NCBI RefSeq assembly: GCF_025960985.1
Contig: NZ_JAOQMX010000033.1
Span: forward strand, 1 to 56,602
From: Flavobacterium psychraerolatum
Lineage (GTDB): Bacteria > Bacteroidota > Bacteroidia > Flavobacteriales > Flavobacteriaceae
Reading direction: 5' to 3'
Length of the DNA stretch: 56,602 bases
Shown here: positions 43,988 through 55,600 of the stretch, in pieces
Position numbering within the stretch: position 1 is the stretch's first letter
Layout of the letters: each line of letters begins with the position of its first letter
Position numbers and translations under genes: made by a program
Notes under the pieces: model-generated
The model's input: the letters and a program-made list of their open reading frames with translations, nothing else
Told to the model about the DNA's origin: nothing
Databases searched by the model: none

Positions 43988-44752
43988 ATGAAAATAAAAT
44001 TAAAAATCGGAATTCTATTTATTACTGTTTTATGTTGTCAGTCTATTTTTGCTCAAGCAGAAACAGATAAAATGGTAAAGGGGCAGGTACGTAACCAACT
44101 AGTGTCTGTAGAGGATGTGATTGTTTTTAATACCAAGCATCATGCCGGTACAAGGGTAAATGCTTATGGTTCGTTTGAAATCTTAGCCTCAGTGAATGAT
44201 ACCTTGGTTTTTTCGAGTTTGGTTTTCAAATCGAAGAGAATGATCTTGACAGAGAAAGATTTTATTACACCAAAAATTATTGTACCACTTGATATTTTTA
44301 CCAACGAATTGGCTGAGGTAGTTATTTTGGCTCAAAAACAAGTAAATCCAGTTACTGGAAGTACACAAAGAATAGTTGATGCAAAGTACTTTGACGATGC
44401 GCTTTCTTCTCCCAAAAACACGGCTATGCCATCTGATCAAACTATTGATAAAGGAATGGATTTTGTAAGGATCTACAAAGGGATTTTGAAAACAATGCGA
44501 AATGATAATCCAGGTAAACAAGATTTTTACAAAGACACTACGTTTGCAGATTACGTCATCAGTCATGTAAATTATAGTTTTCTAGCCAATACCTTAGTTT
44601 TACATGATGATCAAATTAAGTTGTTTTTGGTGTATTGCGAAAATGATTCTAAATCAAGAAGTTTAATGAATCCTGCTTTGGAATTCCAATTGCTTGACTT
44701 TTTGACTTTAAAAAATAAAGAGTTTAAAAAGATTAGTGCTGGCGGAAAATGA
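43988..44752 (+). CDS. CarboxypepD-reg-like secreted protein, second of pair
   Basis: This encodes 254 residues, with signal peptide MKIKLKIGILFITVLCCQSIFAQ. It has the same plan as its neighbour: VKGQVRNQLVSVEDVIVFNTKHHAGTRVNAYGSFEI, then a DTLVFSSLVFKSKRMIL strand pair, PLDIFTNELAEVVILAQKQVNPVTGSTQRIVDAKYFDD and a longer C-terminal part. Sequence identity to the first is low, so the pair diverged long ago. It overlaps the DUF6702 gene by four bases (ATGA), so coupled translation is likely. Confidence 0.8.
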   Translation: MKIKLKIGILFITVLCCQSIFAQAETDKMVKGQVRNQLVSVEDVIVFNTKHHAGTRVNAYGSFEILASVNDTLVFSSLVFKSKRMILTEKDFITPKIIVPLDIFTNELAEVVILAQKQVNPVTGSTQRIVDAKYFDDALSSPKNTAMPSDQTIDKGMDFVRIYKGILKTMRNDNPGKQDFYKDTTFADYVISHVNYSFLANTLVLHDDQIKLFLVYCENDSKSRSLMNPALEFQLLDFLTLKNKEFKKISAGGK

Positions 44753-45252
44753 GAAAAACTACTTTAGGTCTTTTAACTGTTTTATTTGTGCTTGTTTTGA
44801 CTGGGTTTAGTATACATAAATTCTATATGGGTATTTATCAAATCAACTATGCGTCAGAGAAAAAGATGTTACAAATTACCACTAGGGTTTTTGTAGACGA
44901 TTTGAATAAGGCTTTAGAAAAAAAATATAAAAAAACCACACACTTAGGTACAACCAAAGAAACAACAGAAGATGTTGTTATGATGCAGAAATACTTGTCC
45001 GAGAAGTTTCGTATTAAGGTTAATGGTGTCTTTAAGGATATTAATTATTTGAGTAAAGAAATGGAGAGTGATGTCTTAATTTGCTACTTTAATAGTAAAG
45101 ATATTAACAGGCTTAAAAGTATTGAAGTATACAATGCTGTTTTGACTGATTGGGACCCGGAACAGCAAAACATTACACATTATACGGGCTTTGGTCCTAA
45201 ACAAAGCTTTCTTTTTACAGAATCCGTAACAAATCATGTGTTAAAGTTCTAA
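44749..45252 (+). CDS. DUF6702 family protein
   Basis: This encodes 167 residues. An N-terminal hydrophobic segment (MRKTTLGLLTVLFVLVLTGFSIHKFYM) works as signal or anchor. The rest is a beta-rich domain with HKFYMGIYQINYASEKKMLQITTRVFVDDLNKAL and YLSEKFRIKVNG, as in DUF6702. In Flavobacteria this family typically precedes an M1 peptidase gene, as here. The function is unknown. It starts within the end of the preceding gene and ends 64 bases before the next. Confidence 0.82.
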   Translation: MRKTTLGLLTVLFVLVLTGFSIHKFYMGIYQINYASEKKMLQITTRVFVDDLNKALEKKYKKTTHLGTTKETTEDVVMMQKYLSEKFRIKVNGVFKDINYLSKEMESDVLICYFNSKDINRLKSIEVYNAVLTDWDPEQQNITHYTGFGPKQSFLFTESVTNHVLKF

Positions 45253-45316
45253 ATGACTGCGAGTGTTTTGTGAAAAAATCTTATTTTCACACACTTAAAT
45301 AATTAGAATGCTTACT

Positions 45317-47557
45317 ATGAAGAAAATTACACTCTTACTTCTTTTTCCTGTGCTATTATGTGCACAAGAAAAAGGAAAAACAGTTAGTCCCAAACAAGAA
45401 GGAAGATACGATACCAATAAATTTAGTCAGATGTACGATTTGTTGGCAACGCCCAATATGTTTCGTACAGCTTCTGGCGCACCCGGTCCAGCATATTACC
45501 AACAAAAAGCAGATTATAAAATAGACGTGGAGTTGGATGATAAGATGGCGAGATTAATGGGGTCGGAAACCATTACTTATACCAATAATTCTCCAGATAC
45601 TTTGGAGTATTTATGGGTGCAACTGGATCAAAATCATGATGCCAAAGATTCTGAATCTCCACTGGCAGAAAGTAAAGAGATAGATCAAACTTTTCCAGCA
45701 AGCAATTTTACCAATACCTTTTTAAAACAAGATTTGGAGCGAGGTTTTGTAATTGAATATGTAAAAGATATAAAAGGAGCTCCTTTATCTTACACTATCA
45801 ATCACACAATGATGCGTATTAATTTGTCAACACCACTAAAAGCAGGAAAAAGTATTTCTTTTTCTATCAAATGGTGGTATAATATTAATAATTATCAGTT
45901 AGAAGGTGGTCGTTCTGGTTATGAATTATTCGAAAAAGAAGGGAATAGGTTGTATGTAATAGCGCAATTTTATCCAAGGATGGCAGTGTACAATGATGTT
46001 GAAGGATGGCAGAATATGCAGTTTTGGGGAAATGGAGAGTTTGCTTTGCCTTTTGGAGATTTCGATGTAAACATTACTGTACCTGCAGATCACGTGATGG
46101 AGGCAACCGGAGAATTAACCAATAGAAAAGACGTGTTTACTGCTGTTCAAGTAAAAAGATATGAGCTGGCTCAAAAGTCGTTTGATAAACCAGTTGTGAT
46201 TGTAACTCAAGCGGAGGCCGAAGCTGCTGAAAAAGGTTTTGCAACTAATAAAAAAACGTGGAAATTTAGTGCCAAAAACGTGAGGGATTTTGGTATTGCC
46301 ACTTCCCGAAAGTTTATTTATGATGCTATGGCAGTGCAATTGGAAGATAGAGTAGTGATGGCTGCTTCTGTATATCCAAAAGAGGCCAATCCATTATGGG
46401 GAGAAACCTCTACAATTACCGTTGCGCATACGCTAAAAAGTTATTCGGCTCATACCTTTGATTATCCTTATCCAAAAGCAGTTTCTGTATCGGCAGCAGA
46501 TCAAGGTATGGAGTATCCAATGATTTGTTGGAATTTTGGACGCCCAGACGAAAATGGAGAGACGAGCGAGCAAATTAAAAATGGAATGATGGGTGTTGTG
46601 ATTCACGAAGTAGGTCATAACTTTTTTCCTATGATTGTTAACTCAGATGAACGTCAATGGACTTGGATGGACGAAGGTTTAAATTCATTTATGGAGTTCA
46701 TGGCAGAGCAGGAGTTAGGGACTAATTTTCCTTCTAGAAGAGGCCCTGCCAAAAATATCGTTCCTTATATGAGTGGGGATCAAAAGTTTTTGGAGCCCAT
46801 TATGTCTAATTCAGAATCAATTATTCAGTTTGGAAATAATGCTTATGGAAAACCTGCAACAGGGCTTAATATCCTAAGAGAAACTATTATGGGAAGAGAG
46901 CTATTTGATTATGCTTTCAAAGTATATGCAAATCGTTGGAAGTTTAAGCATCCTACGCCAGAGGATTTCTTTAGGACAATGGAAGATGCTTCAGCTGTAG
47001 ATTTGGATTGGTTTTTTAGGGGGTGGTTTTATTCTACCGACTTTGTGGATATTGGAATAGGTAATGTAAAACAGTATTACGTTACAGAAACTCCTACCGA
47101 AGCATTAAAAAATGCAAAAGTTAGAAAAGGACGTTTTGGTTTGGATCCAGGGCCATTTGTCTATTTAGTAGAAGGAGATAATGCTGAGTTGGCTTCAAAA
47201 GATAAAAAAGCATTAAAGATTGAAGAAGTAAAATTGCTTTCAGATTATGTAAATACTCTAACTGCCGAAGAGAAAGGAATTTTGAAATCACCTAAATATT
47301 TTTATGAAGTAGAATTTAATAAGCCAGGCGGTATGATTATGCCGATTCTTGTAACGATTACCTACGAAGATGATTCTGTTGATAATTTTAAATATCCAGC
47401 GCAAATTTGGAGAAAAAATAATCAAATGGCGAAGAAGGTGTATGCTACAGAAAAAGCAATCAAGAAAATTCAGATTGATCAGAATTTAGAAACAGCAGAT
47501 ATTGATGTAACCAATAATACGTGGCCAAAAGAAGTTGTGAAATCAAAGTTTGATTAA
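45317..47557 (+). CDS. M1 family zinc metallopeptidase
   Basis: This encodes 746 residues from the ATG at 45317 (MKKITLLLLFPVLLC, signal peptide); an in-frame ATG three codons earlier is less likely. The zinc site is complete: HEVGH with His430, Glu431 and His434, then Glu453 in WMDEGLNSF, exactly 18 residues later as in M1 enzymes. The classic GxMEN exopeptidase motif reads GMEYP, so an endo- or different aminopeptidase specificity is possible. It is exported, probably to the periplasm or surface. It is the last gene of the cluster and is followed by a strong terminator. Confidence 0.9.
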   Translation: MKKITLLLLFPVLLCAQEKGKTVSPKQEGRYDTNKFSQMYDLLATPNMFRTASGAPGPAYYQQKADYKIDVELDDKMARLMGSETITYTNNSPDTLEYLWVQLDQNHDAKDSESPLAESKEIDQTFPASNFTNTFLKQDLERGFVIEYVKDIKGAPLSYTINHTMMRINLSTPLKAGKSISFSIKWWYNINNYQLEGGRSGYELFEKEGNRLYVIAQFYPRMAVYNDVEGWQNMQFWGNGEFALPFGDFDVNITVPADHVMEATGELTNRKDVFTAVQVKRYELAQKSFDKPVVIVTQAEAEAAEKGFATNKKTWKFSAKNVRDFGIATSRKFIYDAMAVQLEDRVVMAASVYPKEANPLWGETSTITVAHTLKSYSAHTFDYPYPKAVSVSAADQGMEYPMICWNFGRPDENGETSEQIKNGMMGVVIHEVGHNFFPMIVNSDERQWTWMDEGLNSFMEFMAEQELGTNFPSRRGPAKNIVPYMSGDQKFLEPIMSNSESIIQFGNNAYGKPATGLNILRETIMGRELFDYAFKVYANRWKFKHPTPEDFFRTMEDASAVDLDWFFRGWFYSTDFVDIGIGNVKQYYVTETPTEALKNAKVRKGRFGLDPGPFVYLVEGDNAELASKDKKALKIEEVKLLSDYVNTLTAEEKGILKSPKYFYEVEFNKPGGMIMPILVTITYEDDSVDNFKYPAQIWRKNNQMAKKVYATEKAIKKIQIDQNLETADIDVTNNTWPKEVVKSKFD

Positions 47558-47580
47558 TGAAATTTGGTGTGAAAATAAAA

Positions 47581-47602
47581 AAAGACTCCCAACGGAGTCT
47601 TT
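47581..47602 (+). terminator. Terminator after the M1 peptidase gene
   Basis: AAAGACTCC (47581-47589) pairs with GGAGTCTTT (47594-47602), and a T run follows. Confidence 0.9.
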
Positions 47603-47642
47603 TTTTTATGATTTAATTAAAACGCAAGGCTACAAAATGTAA

Positions 47643-47650
47643 TATCTTTG
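47643..47650 (+). promoter_or_regulatory. -7 box of the tatA transcript
   Basis: TATCTTTG (TAnnTTTG), 23 bases before the tatA start, without a clear -33 TTG. Confidence 0.5.
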
Positions 47651-47673
47651 CAGTACTAAAAAAAAATAAAGAT

Positions 47674-48000
47674 ATGTTTGGTATAGGCGGAGGAGAATTA
47701 GTTTTTATTATGTTTATTGTATTAATGCTTTTTGGCGCTGATAAAGTTCCAGAAATAGCACGTACTTTGGGTAAAACCATAGCACAAGTTAAAAACGCGA
47801 CTAACGATATCAAAAGTGAAATTCACAAAGGGATCGAAGATAACGGTCTCGATGCAAAATCATTGACAGATATGAGCGGAAGTATTAATACTAAAATCAA
47901 CAAAGCAACCGAAGACCTTTTTGGGGATACGGTATCCCAAGCTAATAAATTGAAAGAAGATATTGAAGAGATATCGGGACCAGTAAAACGTAATATGTAA
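47674..48000 (+). CDS. tatA: Sec-independent protein translocase subunit TatA/TatB
   Basis: This encodes 108 residues. The short N-terminal membrane helix (about 4-20, IGGGELVFIMFIVLMLFG) is followed by the hinge GADKVPEIARTLGK and an amphipathic helix KTIAQVKNATNDIKSEI, the standard TatA/B layout. The C-terminal tail is charged. It pumps folded proteins with TatC, which is not in the window. TatA is favoured over TatB by the Bacteroidota norm of a single TatA-like subunit. The stop codon overlaps the start of the PAP2 gene by one base. Confidence 0.9.
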   Translation: MFGIGGGELVFIMFIVLMLFGADKVPEIARTLGKTIAQVKNATNDIKSEIHKGIEDNGLDAKSLTDMSGSINTKINKATEDLFGDTVSQANKLKEDIEEISGPVKRNM

Positions 48001-48572
48001 TGATTGAAAAAGTACTAGTCTTAGATACTCAATTGTTGGTGTATCTTAACGGCCTAGGTTCAACAACCTACGATGGAATGTGGTTGTTTATTACCAGTCA
48101 AACCAATTGGACGCCTATTTTTTTGGTATTCTTATATCTTATTTATAAAAAAATAGGAGTCAAACAAACGCTATTTGTTTTGTTGTTTGTGGCGATTTTA
48201 ATTGCAATTACAGACCAAGTCACTAACCTGTTTAAATATAGCTTCGAGCGATTACGTCCTTGTAGTAATCCTGAAATTAATACAATCATTAGAGTAGTAA
48301 AATCGAGTGCTACTTTTAGTTTTTTCTCTGGTCACGCTGCAAATAGTATGGCTACAGCCTTATTTATATATAAAGTTTTAAAATCCTTCTATAAATATGC
48401 TGCTTGGATATTTCTTTGGCCTTTAATCTTTGCTTACAGTCGTATTTATCTAGGTTTACATTATCCAGGAGATATCTTGTGTGGGTATGCTTTCGGTCTG
48501 TGCTCAGGTTTTTTGGTATTTACTATCTACAAAATAGCGCAAAAAAAATATTTCCCTATCGATAATAGTTAG
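48000..48572 (+). CDS. PAP2 family membrane phosphatase
   Basis: This encodes 190 residues with about five membrane helices. The three phosphatase motifs are complete: KYSFERLRP (Lys79 to Pro87), FFSGH (Ser110 to His112) and SRIYLGLHYPGD (Ser147, Arg148, His154, Asp158). Members dephosphorylate lipid phosphates such as undecaprenyl pyrophosphate or phosphatidate at the periplasmic face. The exact substrate is unknown. It is co-transcribed with tatA, with a one-base overlap (TAATG). Confidence 0.93.
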   Translation: MIEKVLVLDTQLLVYLNGLGSTTYDGMWLFITSQTNWTPIFLVFLYLIYKKIGVKQTLFVLLFVAILIAITDQVTNLFKYSFERLRPCSNPEINTIIRVVKSSATFSFFSGHAANSMATALFIYKVLKSFYKYAAWIFLWPLIFAYSRIYLGLHYPGDILCGYAFGLCSGFLVFTIYKIAQKKYFPIDNS

Positions 48573-48625
48573 GAACTATTTCCATTTCGATCTGGGCTAG
48601 TGTTTTTGGAGTCCAAACAAACAAA

Positions 48626-49267
48626 TTATACTACTCTAGAGACAGTTAATCCGTCACGAATAGGTAGTAATACGGTTTCAATCCTTGGATCATCTCGTAA
48701 TAATTTGTTGTATTCGATTAATATTTGTGTGCTGATGTCGTTTTTGTGTACTTCTTGAACCACTTTTCCACTCCATAATACATTGTCTGATAGTATGATG
48801 CCGCCTTGGTTCATCTTTGGAACAATCATTTCAAAATAGTTGATGTAGTTTTCTTTATCAGCATCTATAAAAACCAAATCAAATTTCACGTCCAAATCGG
48901 GGATGATAGTCGTTGCTTCGCCAAGGTGTTGTGTTATTTGTGTTCCCCAAGGTGATAAGTCAAAATGTTTACGTTGAAAGTCAACCAATTCTTCTTTAAT
49001 GTCAATAGTGTGTAAAGAACCAGTAGTTTGCATTCCTTCGCACAAACACAAAGCCGAATAACCTGTATAGGTTCCAATCTCTAAAATATTTAACGGGCGA
49101 ATCAATTTTGACAACATACTCAAAACCCGACCTTGAAAATGTCCACTTAGCATTCTTGGTAATAATATTTTTTGATACGTTTCTTTGTTTAAAGCTGCTA
49201 ATAGTGCAGGTTCTTTTTCAGAATGGTGTTCGATGTAATCTTCTAAATCTTGTGAAAGGAAATGCAT
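48626..49267 (-). CDS. Class I SAM-dependent O-methyltransferase
   Basis: This encodes 213 residues. The family signatures of the catechol/caffeoyl-CoA O-methyltransferase-like group are present: EIGTYTGYSALCLCEG (SAM loop), TIDIKEELVDFQRKHF, FDLVFIDADKENYINYFE with the metal-binding Asp and ILSDNVLWSGKV. Related bacterial proteins act on catechols or small aromatics, and some on tRNA (TrmR); the substrate here cannot be told. It is convergent with the PAP2 gene, and I see no clear terminator in the 53-base gap. Confidence 0.9.
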   Translation of the reverse strand: MHFLSQDLEDYIEHHSEKEPALLAALNKETYQKILLPRMLSGHFQGRVLSMLSKLIRPLNILEIGTYTGYSALCLCEGMQTTGSLHTIDIKEELVDFQRKHFDLSPWGTQITQHLGEATTIIPDLDVKFDLVFIDADKENYINYFEMIVPKMNQGGIILSDNVLWSGKVVQEVHKNDISTQILIEYNKLLRDDPRIETVLLPIRDGLTVSRVV

Positions 49268-49603
49268 TTGTTATGTTTTTGTATGTTGGTAAAGTTATTA
49301 AAATTTTTTATGGATATCGTAGGGATTTTTGAATATAAGATAACTTCTATTCTAATTATGGTTACTAATGTTTTTAAAGTTTTTGTAGTTCTATTTTGTT
49401 TTTTTAGCGATTAAGTGTTTATAATCAACGATAAAAAGCAAAAAAGTAAGGATTTTGTTATTTGTTTTATCTTATTTTTTTACTGTTTATTTGTTTTTAT
49501 GTAATTTTTTGGTAATTATTGCATGAAATGTAAAATGTTTTCAATGTATTTATTAAATATTCGTAAAACGTTAAAAAGTTATAAATAGTTCTTAAAAAAA
49601 ACT

Positions 49604-49611
49604 TAATTTTG
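49604..49611 (+). promoter_or_regulatory. -7 box of the giant surface protein gene
   Basis: TAATTTTG matches TAnnTTTG, 40 bases before the ATG. The 384-base gap 49268-49651 is very A/T-rich and contains no other gene I can support. Confidence 0.5.
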
Positions 49612-49651
49612 ATGTTAGCATATACTGCCCCAAATACAAAAGCTAGTAAAT

Positions 49652-52600
49652 ATGAAAGAAAATTACACAAAAATTGCTGTTTCGAGCCTAAAATTATCTC
49701 AATTCAAATTTATTTTATTAACAATGTTCCTGTTGTTGTTTTCAACAATGGCAAATGCGCAATTTGGCGTTGGTGGGGCAAATTCAGATAATGGAGATCT
49801 AAGGTTAAATTATGAAGCAGGTAAACAAAATGATGTTTTAGCACTAAGCTCAACTGGTACTACAAATACGGTTACTATTACATCAATTAAACCAGCTCCT
49901 CAACAGTTGCATTCGATGAAAGTCAAAATGCAGTTGCCGCCAGGTGTTTTGTATACGGCAGGAACAGTTATTATAACTGATAATAATAATGCTACAACAC
50001 CGATTACAGGAACTTTTGTGTTGCAAGAAGCAGACATAAGTGACTTAAATGCTCCTGTGTTTTCTATTTACAATAATGGTAATGAAACCGACTTGTGGGC
50101 AGGTGGTGATTTTGTTACCTTTTCTTATGAACGAACTGCAAATTGTGATGCAGTAACTTTCAAAGAAAATAAAAATAGTTTTAAAGACAATGCTACGATT
50201 ACATATGTCAAAACAAAGTTTGCCGGTGTACAAACTGCTGTAGATGTTAATCCTCTAATAGGGAACTATCAGCTTTTAGCAGCTTCACTGTCTATTCAGT
50301 CCATTCCTTCAGTTGATGGTATTGTAGGTGGTAATCATACAAGGACAGTTACTGATGTTAATGGTGGTAATGCAGGAGTGGCTCAAGTAACTCATACAGT
50401 TATTGTAGGTTCTAGTATTACAAATCATACTCTTTCTTATACAACCAATGGAGGAACCACCGCAGTAACCACGGTTATGACACCGAATAGTTCAACTACT
50501 GATGCTAGTGGGGTGACTACTAAAACTTATATTATCAATCTATCAGATGCTTTATATACTGGTGGTGCTACCGGTGCAGGTGGAATTGGAGAGAACGGTG
50601 ATGGAGATTTTGGGGCAGGTGAGTCTTTGGTTTTTACCGAGGATTTTTCTGTTGCTGATTGTGACGATGTTGCTATTACACATAAAGTAGAGTGGACATG
50701 TCAATCCTCTAAAATTGCTCAGGGTGGTGTGCTGTTTGGTGCAAATGCGCCACAGTTGGTTCTTGCAGTTGAACAAAATCAAAATAACATTACGGGTTTA
50801 AATCATAAAAAAATTAGGATTACAAATACTGGGTCGGGTCCAGCAGCTTTTGGGAAAGATATTTTGATTAATGTAGGACTAGGGGTTAATGGTGCTCTTG
50901 CTACTACAACCTATGGAAATAATCCACACTGGGGTCCAACTAAATATAATGTAAGGTCATACAGTAATTTTACATTAGGAGATGGTACCACACAAGTGGC
51001 ATTTACACCTGATGAATGGGAATCAGACCGTAATACATTTCAAGGTACTAATACCTTTATTTTGCCACCTGATAAATATACTTCAGATATTGATGGTGCA
51101 GGTGGTCTAACCGATTCAGATTTGGATGGCTTTTTTGATGACCTTCCTGCAGGTGCTTCGGTTGTAATAGAATTTGACTATGTCAATGACCCAAGGACAA
51201 ATTGTGGTATTGGTAGATTTGATTATATGCAATGGGAGCATATGTATGTTGATGTACTTACAAAAGATCAATGTGCAATAGCTAGACCTACTGTAGGGAA
51301 AGATTTAGGGTACTTAAACTTTATTAGAGATTATACTGTTCCTACTATTACAGAGCAAGATACAGATATAGTGGAATTGGTTCCTTTTGAAGTTGCTATA
51401 CGACCTTATGTATACTCAATTTTTCAGCACAATGATCATGCAATGTTAAATAACAATGCAGATAGCCAGTTCACAGTCTCTATCACAGTGCCTCGAGGTG
51501 TTGACTTGATTACTACTCCAGGTTTTTCTCAAGTGGATGGATCTTATACTGTAGGAGCTGTTGGTGCAGGTACAAATGTAATTACGTATACTACGACCAA
51601 TCTTGCAAATGGTTATGTGATTCGGGATTTTGCTGACTTTTTCGCGCGGTTCCCTTTAGTCATGAACTGTGCTGAATTAGAACTTGGTGGTGTGAATAAC
51701 ACAATCAATATTACGTATGAAACTAATTTGACATTGTTTAATGCTACTAGTGGAGTAGCTTTAAGCAGAGATATTCACTGTGGTAACTTTGAGCCTATTA
51801 TTGAGCACTCTTGTAATACACCATGTGCTGGGCCAAATATTAAAAGTTTAGACGCCTACAGAGTTACTGCGGGTTGGACTAACAATAATATGACTGATAA
51901 AGTTGATCTTACTGAAAAAAATACAGATGGTACGCCTAAATATGAATTAGATAAATATTTAGCTGGTGACGAAATGGTAGTTGAGACAACAGGTGAGATG
52001 AATAATTTGTCGTCAAATAACTTACATTTTATACAGGATTATATTACAGATGGTACAACTGCTGGTGCAAATGATATTAAATTTGTATCGGGTACGATTG
52101 TAATTACTAAAAAAAGTGGGACAGCGACTTTAGAGTTGCAACTTATTGCGCCTACAGTTACTTCTAGCGGAAATAGTCACAGTTTAGATTTTGATATGTC
52201 ATCTGCTCTTTCAGGTACTCTAGTGGGTGGATTAATAGAGGATGGAGACAAGTTTTTAGTTAAATTTAAATATCAATTTACTACAGACACCTATACTAAT
52301 TATAATTATCATATTCTGTCTGGGTTTAGAGGTAGATATTATGTTAGAGAAACCTTGCCAGCAGGTGCTAATGCAGGTGCTGTTGATAATGATAATGATA
52401 ATGACGGAATTACTAATGAAAGAATTAGTTGTTTTGACTGGGGAGATCAAGTAGCGTATTTGCGTCCTTTTAATGTTTCATATGGTGTTGCTAATAGCAC
52501 GTTTAAATACTGTGAAACAGTTTGGACGAATTTATTAAATGATTACGTTTTATCTAATTCAGGTCACTTACATCCTGGAGAATATAGACCAGTTACACAG

Positions 52601-55600
52601 ATAAAATCAACAGAAATCGTTGTACCCAAGGGAGTAACTATTCTAGATATTAGACAGTACAATAACTCAGGAGTAAATGGTGCTATAGCTTATTATACGC
52701 TAAGTGGTGGAGCATTGAATATTTCACCAGCTCTTGGTACTGCAACAGATAATAAATATACCATTACTCCTAATAGAGCGGGCGGGTATAGAGACCATGA
52801 TCAAACATCAAATGCATCTTATAGAATGCAAATTCTAGTAAAAGGTAGTTGTGAGTTGAAAGATCAGGTTAAAGGAGCACCTTTACCAACGATAACATCA
52901 ACATCTATTGTACAGCATTTAGCTTATACAGAGGTACCTTTGGCGAGTCAATTGCTTACAAGAATACCTTCTGCAAGGTTAACGTATACTAAGCCAGCTT
53001 ACATTTTTCAACCGATTAATGCTATTGTTATTGGTTACGGTCCAGAGGCTGAATTAGACCTTAGGGTTGTAAACAATAGTGCCGCAGGTGGAAATGTGGA
53101 TTACAATTGGATAAAAATGCCTGCAACGGCAAATGCCTACGTAACTAGTGCAATAGATATTGCAAATCCAGGCACTCCTTTGAATATTGTTAAAGTAGGT
53201 AATGATAGTTATATTGAAATAGGATCAATCAATGCTGGAGCTACTAAAAACGTTAGAGTAAAAGCTACTTATGATAGTTGTACTGATATTCCAGTTAATT
53301 TTAGTTTAGGTTGGAACTGTGATGCATATCCTGCAGATTATAGTGCTGTTACAGATGTGTGTTATGATGATAGCGCAACAATAACTATACAACCGGCCGA
53401 AGGTCAAATTCAACAATCAATAACGCAGCAACCAGTGGCTCCTGTAGCTCTTTGCTCTAGTTTTGATATTGAAGTAGAATACAGTAGTGCACAGGTAGGT
53501 ACAATTATAAATCCAAAATCATTATTTAAATTGTTTAATGGTACAAAAGCTGTTACTATTAATAAGATTGAATCACAATATCCAGCAACAACAGGTGCTT
53601 GGGAAGATATCACAGCTAATGTTACAACATCTGGTTCAGATACCTATGTAATTCCTATTACACACGGAGCGTTGACGCCTATTTTTGGTGGTATTCCTGG
53701 TACCGGTGCCGTAGGTCCATCTGTAAATGATCGTAAAGTTATTGTTAGATATAATCTATCAACTACTTGTGACTATGTTTCTAATTCGCCAATAAGTTTT
53801 ACTATTCTGGGTGATAAAAGTTGTGGTAAGCCAAGTATTGGAAATGGAAGTAGAGCAGTCACAGCTGGTATTAAAGTAAACGGTTTAGAGCCTACATATG
53901 ATGCTTTGTCCATTATTTCATTGCCTGATTTTGCAAATCCTAATGGAGCGCATATCGATGGTTGTTCGGCTGAAGAATTAGTAACAGTAAATACAACAAT
54001 TTCTGCTTTTTCAACTGATTTGCTAGCGACAACAGGTGATAATGATTACGGTAGAGTAGAACTTCCTATAGGGGTGACCTATGCCGAAGGTACATTCTTG
54101 AATAGTGGTGCTAATGAGGTTACATTTGTAAGTTCAACACCAAACCAATTAATTGTTAAATATCCTGCAGGGTTAAAAGATCAAGATAAAACAGAATTTA
54201 CATTCGAAATTATTCCTCGAGGTGGCTATTGCGCAGATGATGCAGAGGTGACTTATTTAACATATGTTGAGAATTCTGACGGAATTTTTTGTGGTACTTC
54301 ACTTGTACCATGTGGTCCAAGTTTAATAGCTACTGGAAATACAAGAGAGAGTCTAGATATTAAAAAAGCCGCAGTGGTGATTTCGATGAACTCGGCTATA
54401 TCAACTGTTGCTGTTTCAGGTGAAACGGTAACGGCTAACTTTAAATTATCAAATACATCAGCAATCAATATTACACCACCATCAAAAGTGAGTGCATATT
54501 ATGATAGTAATACAAATGGTGTTTACGATTCAGGAGTAGATGTTTTATTAGGTAGTCAGTCATTTAATACACCTATTCCAGCAAATACAAGTATTAATGA
54601 GCAGTTTTCATTTACAGCGACACCTACTCAAATATGTAATATTTTATTAGTTCTTAATGTTGACGAAAACCCATGTATCTGTTTACCAGCTAGTGTAGCA
54701 ATGGGATCACCAACTGTACTTGCAGGTATTGGTGGTGGCAACGTGTCGGCTTGTGAACTGAATACTACTAAGCAAATTGGAGGAACTCCAAATGCTGATT
54801 ATACTTATTCTTGGGCAGGAGCAACTCCAGCAACTACTGCTTATCTAGACAACTTAACAGTTGCTAATCCAAACTTTACTTATGCAGGGGCTAATATTAC
54901 AGTACCTACAGTGATTAGTTATACGGTAACAATTACAAGAGCCGGAGGATGTAAATCAACTGATGTAGTTGATGTAACTGTTCTGCCATCAGCAGATTTG
55001 CCAGTAATTAGTAGTAGTTCATTAAGTGTGTGTACCAACGAATTCTTAAGTATTGAATTTGGTAACACCTTAGCAACAAACGAAACTTACAAATTATATA
55101 AAAATGCGGCATTAACTACGCCTGCAAACTTACCCACGTCTCGTGGACAATGGAAATCGACAGAGTTATATGCTGCAGGTCCTGGTACGTTATATGTAAC
55201 AATCGAAAACACCGTTACTGGATGTGTATCTCCTGTATTAGTAGTGCCTTATACTATTATAGCATGTAATGCTGATCTTGTTACCACTAAAACAGTAGAT
55301 AATAAAACTCCGGTTGAAGGAGGTACGGTTAAGTTTACACTTAGTGTAACAAACAATGGTCCAAACAAAGCTACAAATGTAAGCTTGGCTGATAAAATGC
55401 CTACTGGTTTGACATATGTATCTGATAATGGAGGTAGTACCTATAATAGTGGTACAGGTATATGGTCCATTGGTACAATGTTAGTAGACGCGGTGGTTTC
55501 ATTAGAAATAACAGCAACGGTTAATGCCGGTACTACAGGTAAAACGATAAATAACGTTACTACAGCTGCAACAGGTGAGCAACCTGATCCAACTAATGAT

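Noticed and set aside
49609..49791. 60-codon plus-strand open frame before the giant gene
   Set aside because: It overlaps the signal-peptide region of the giant gene in another frame and has no independent support.
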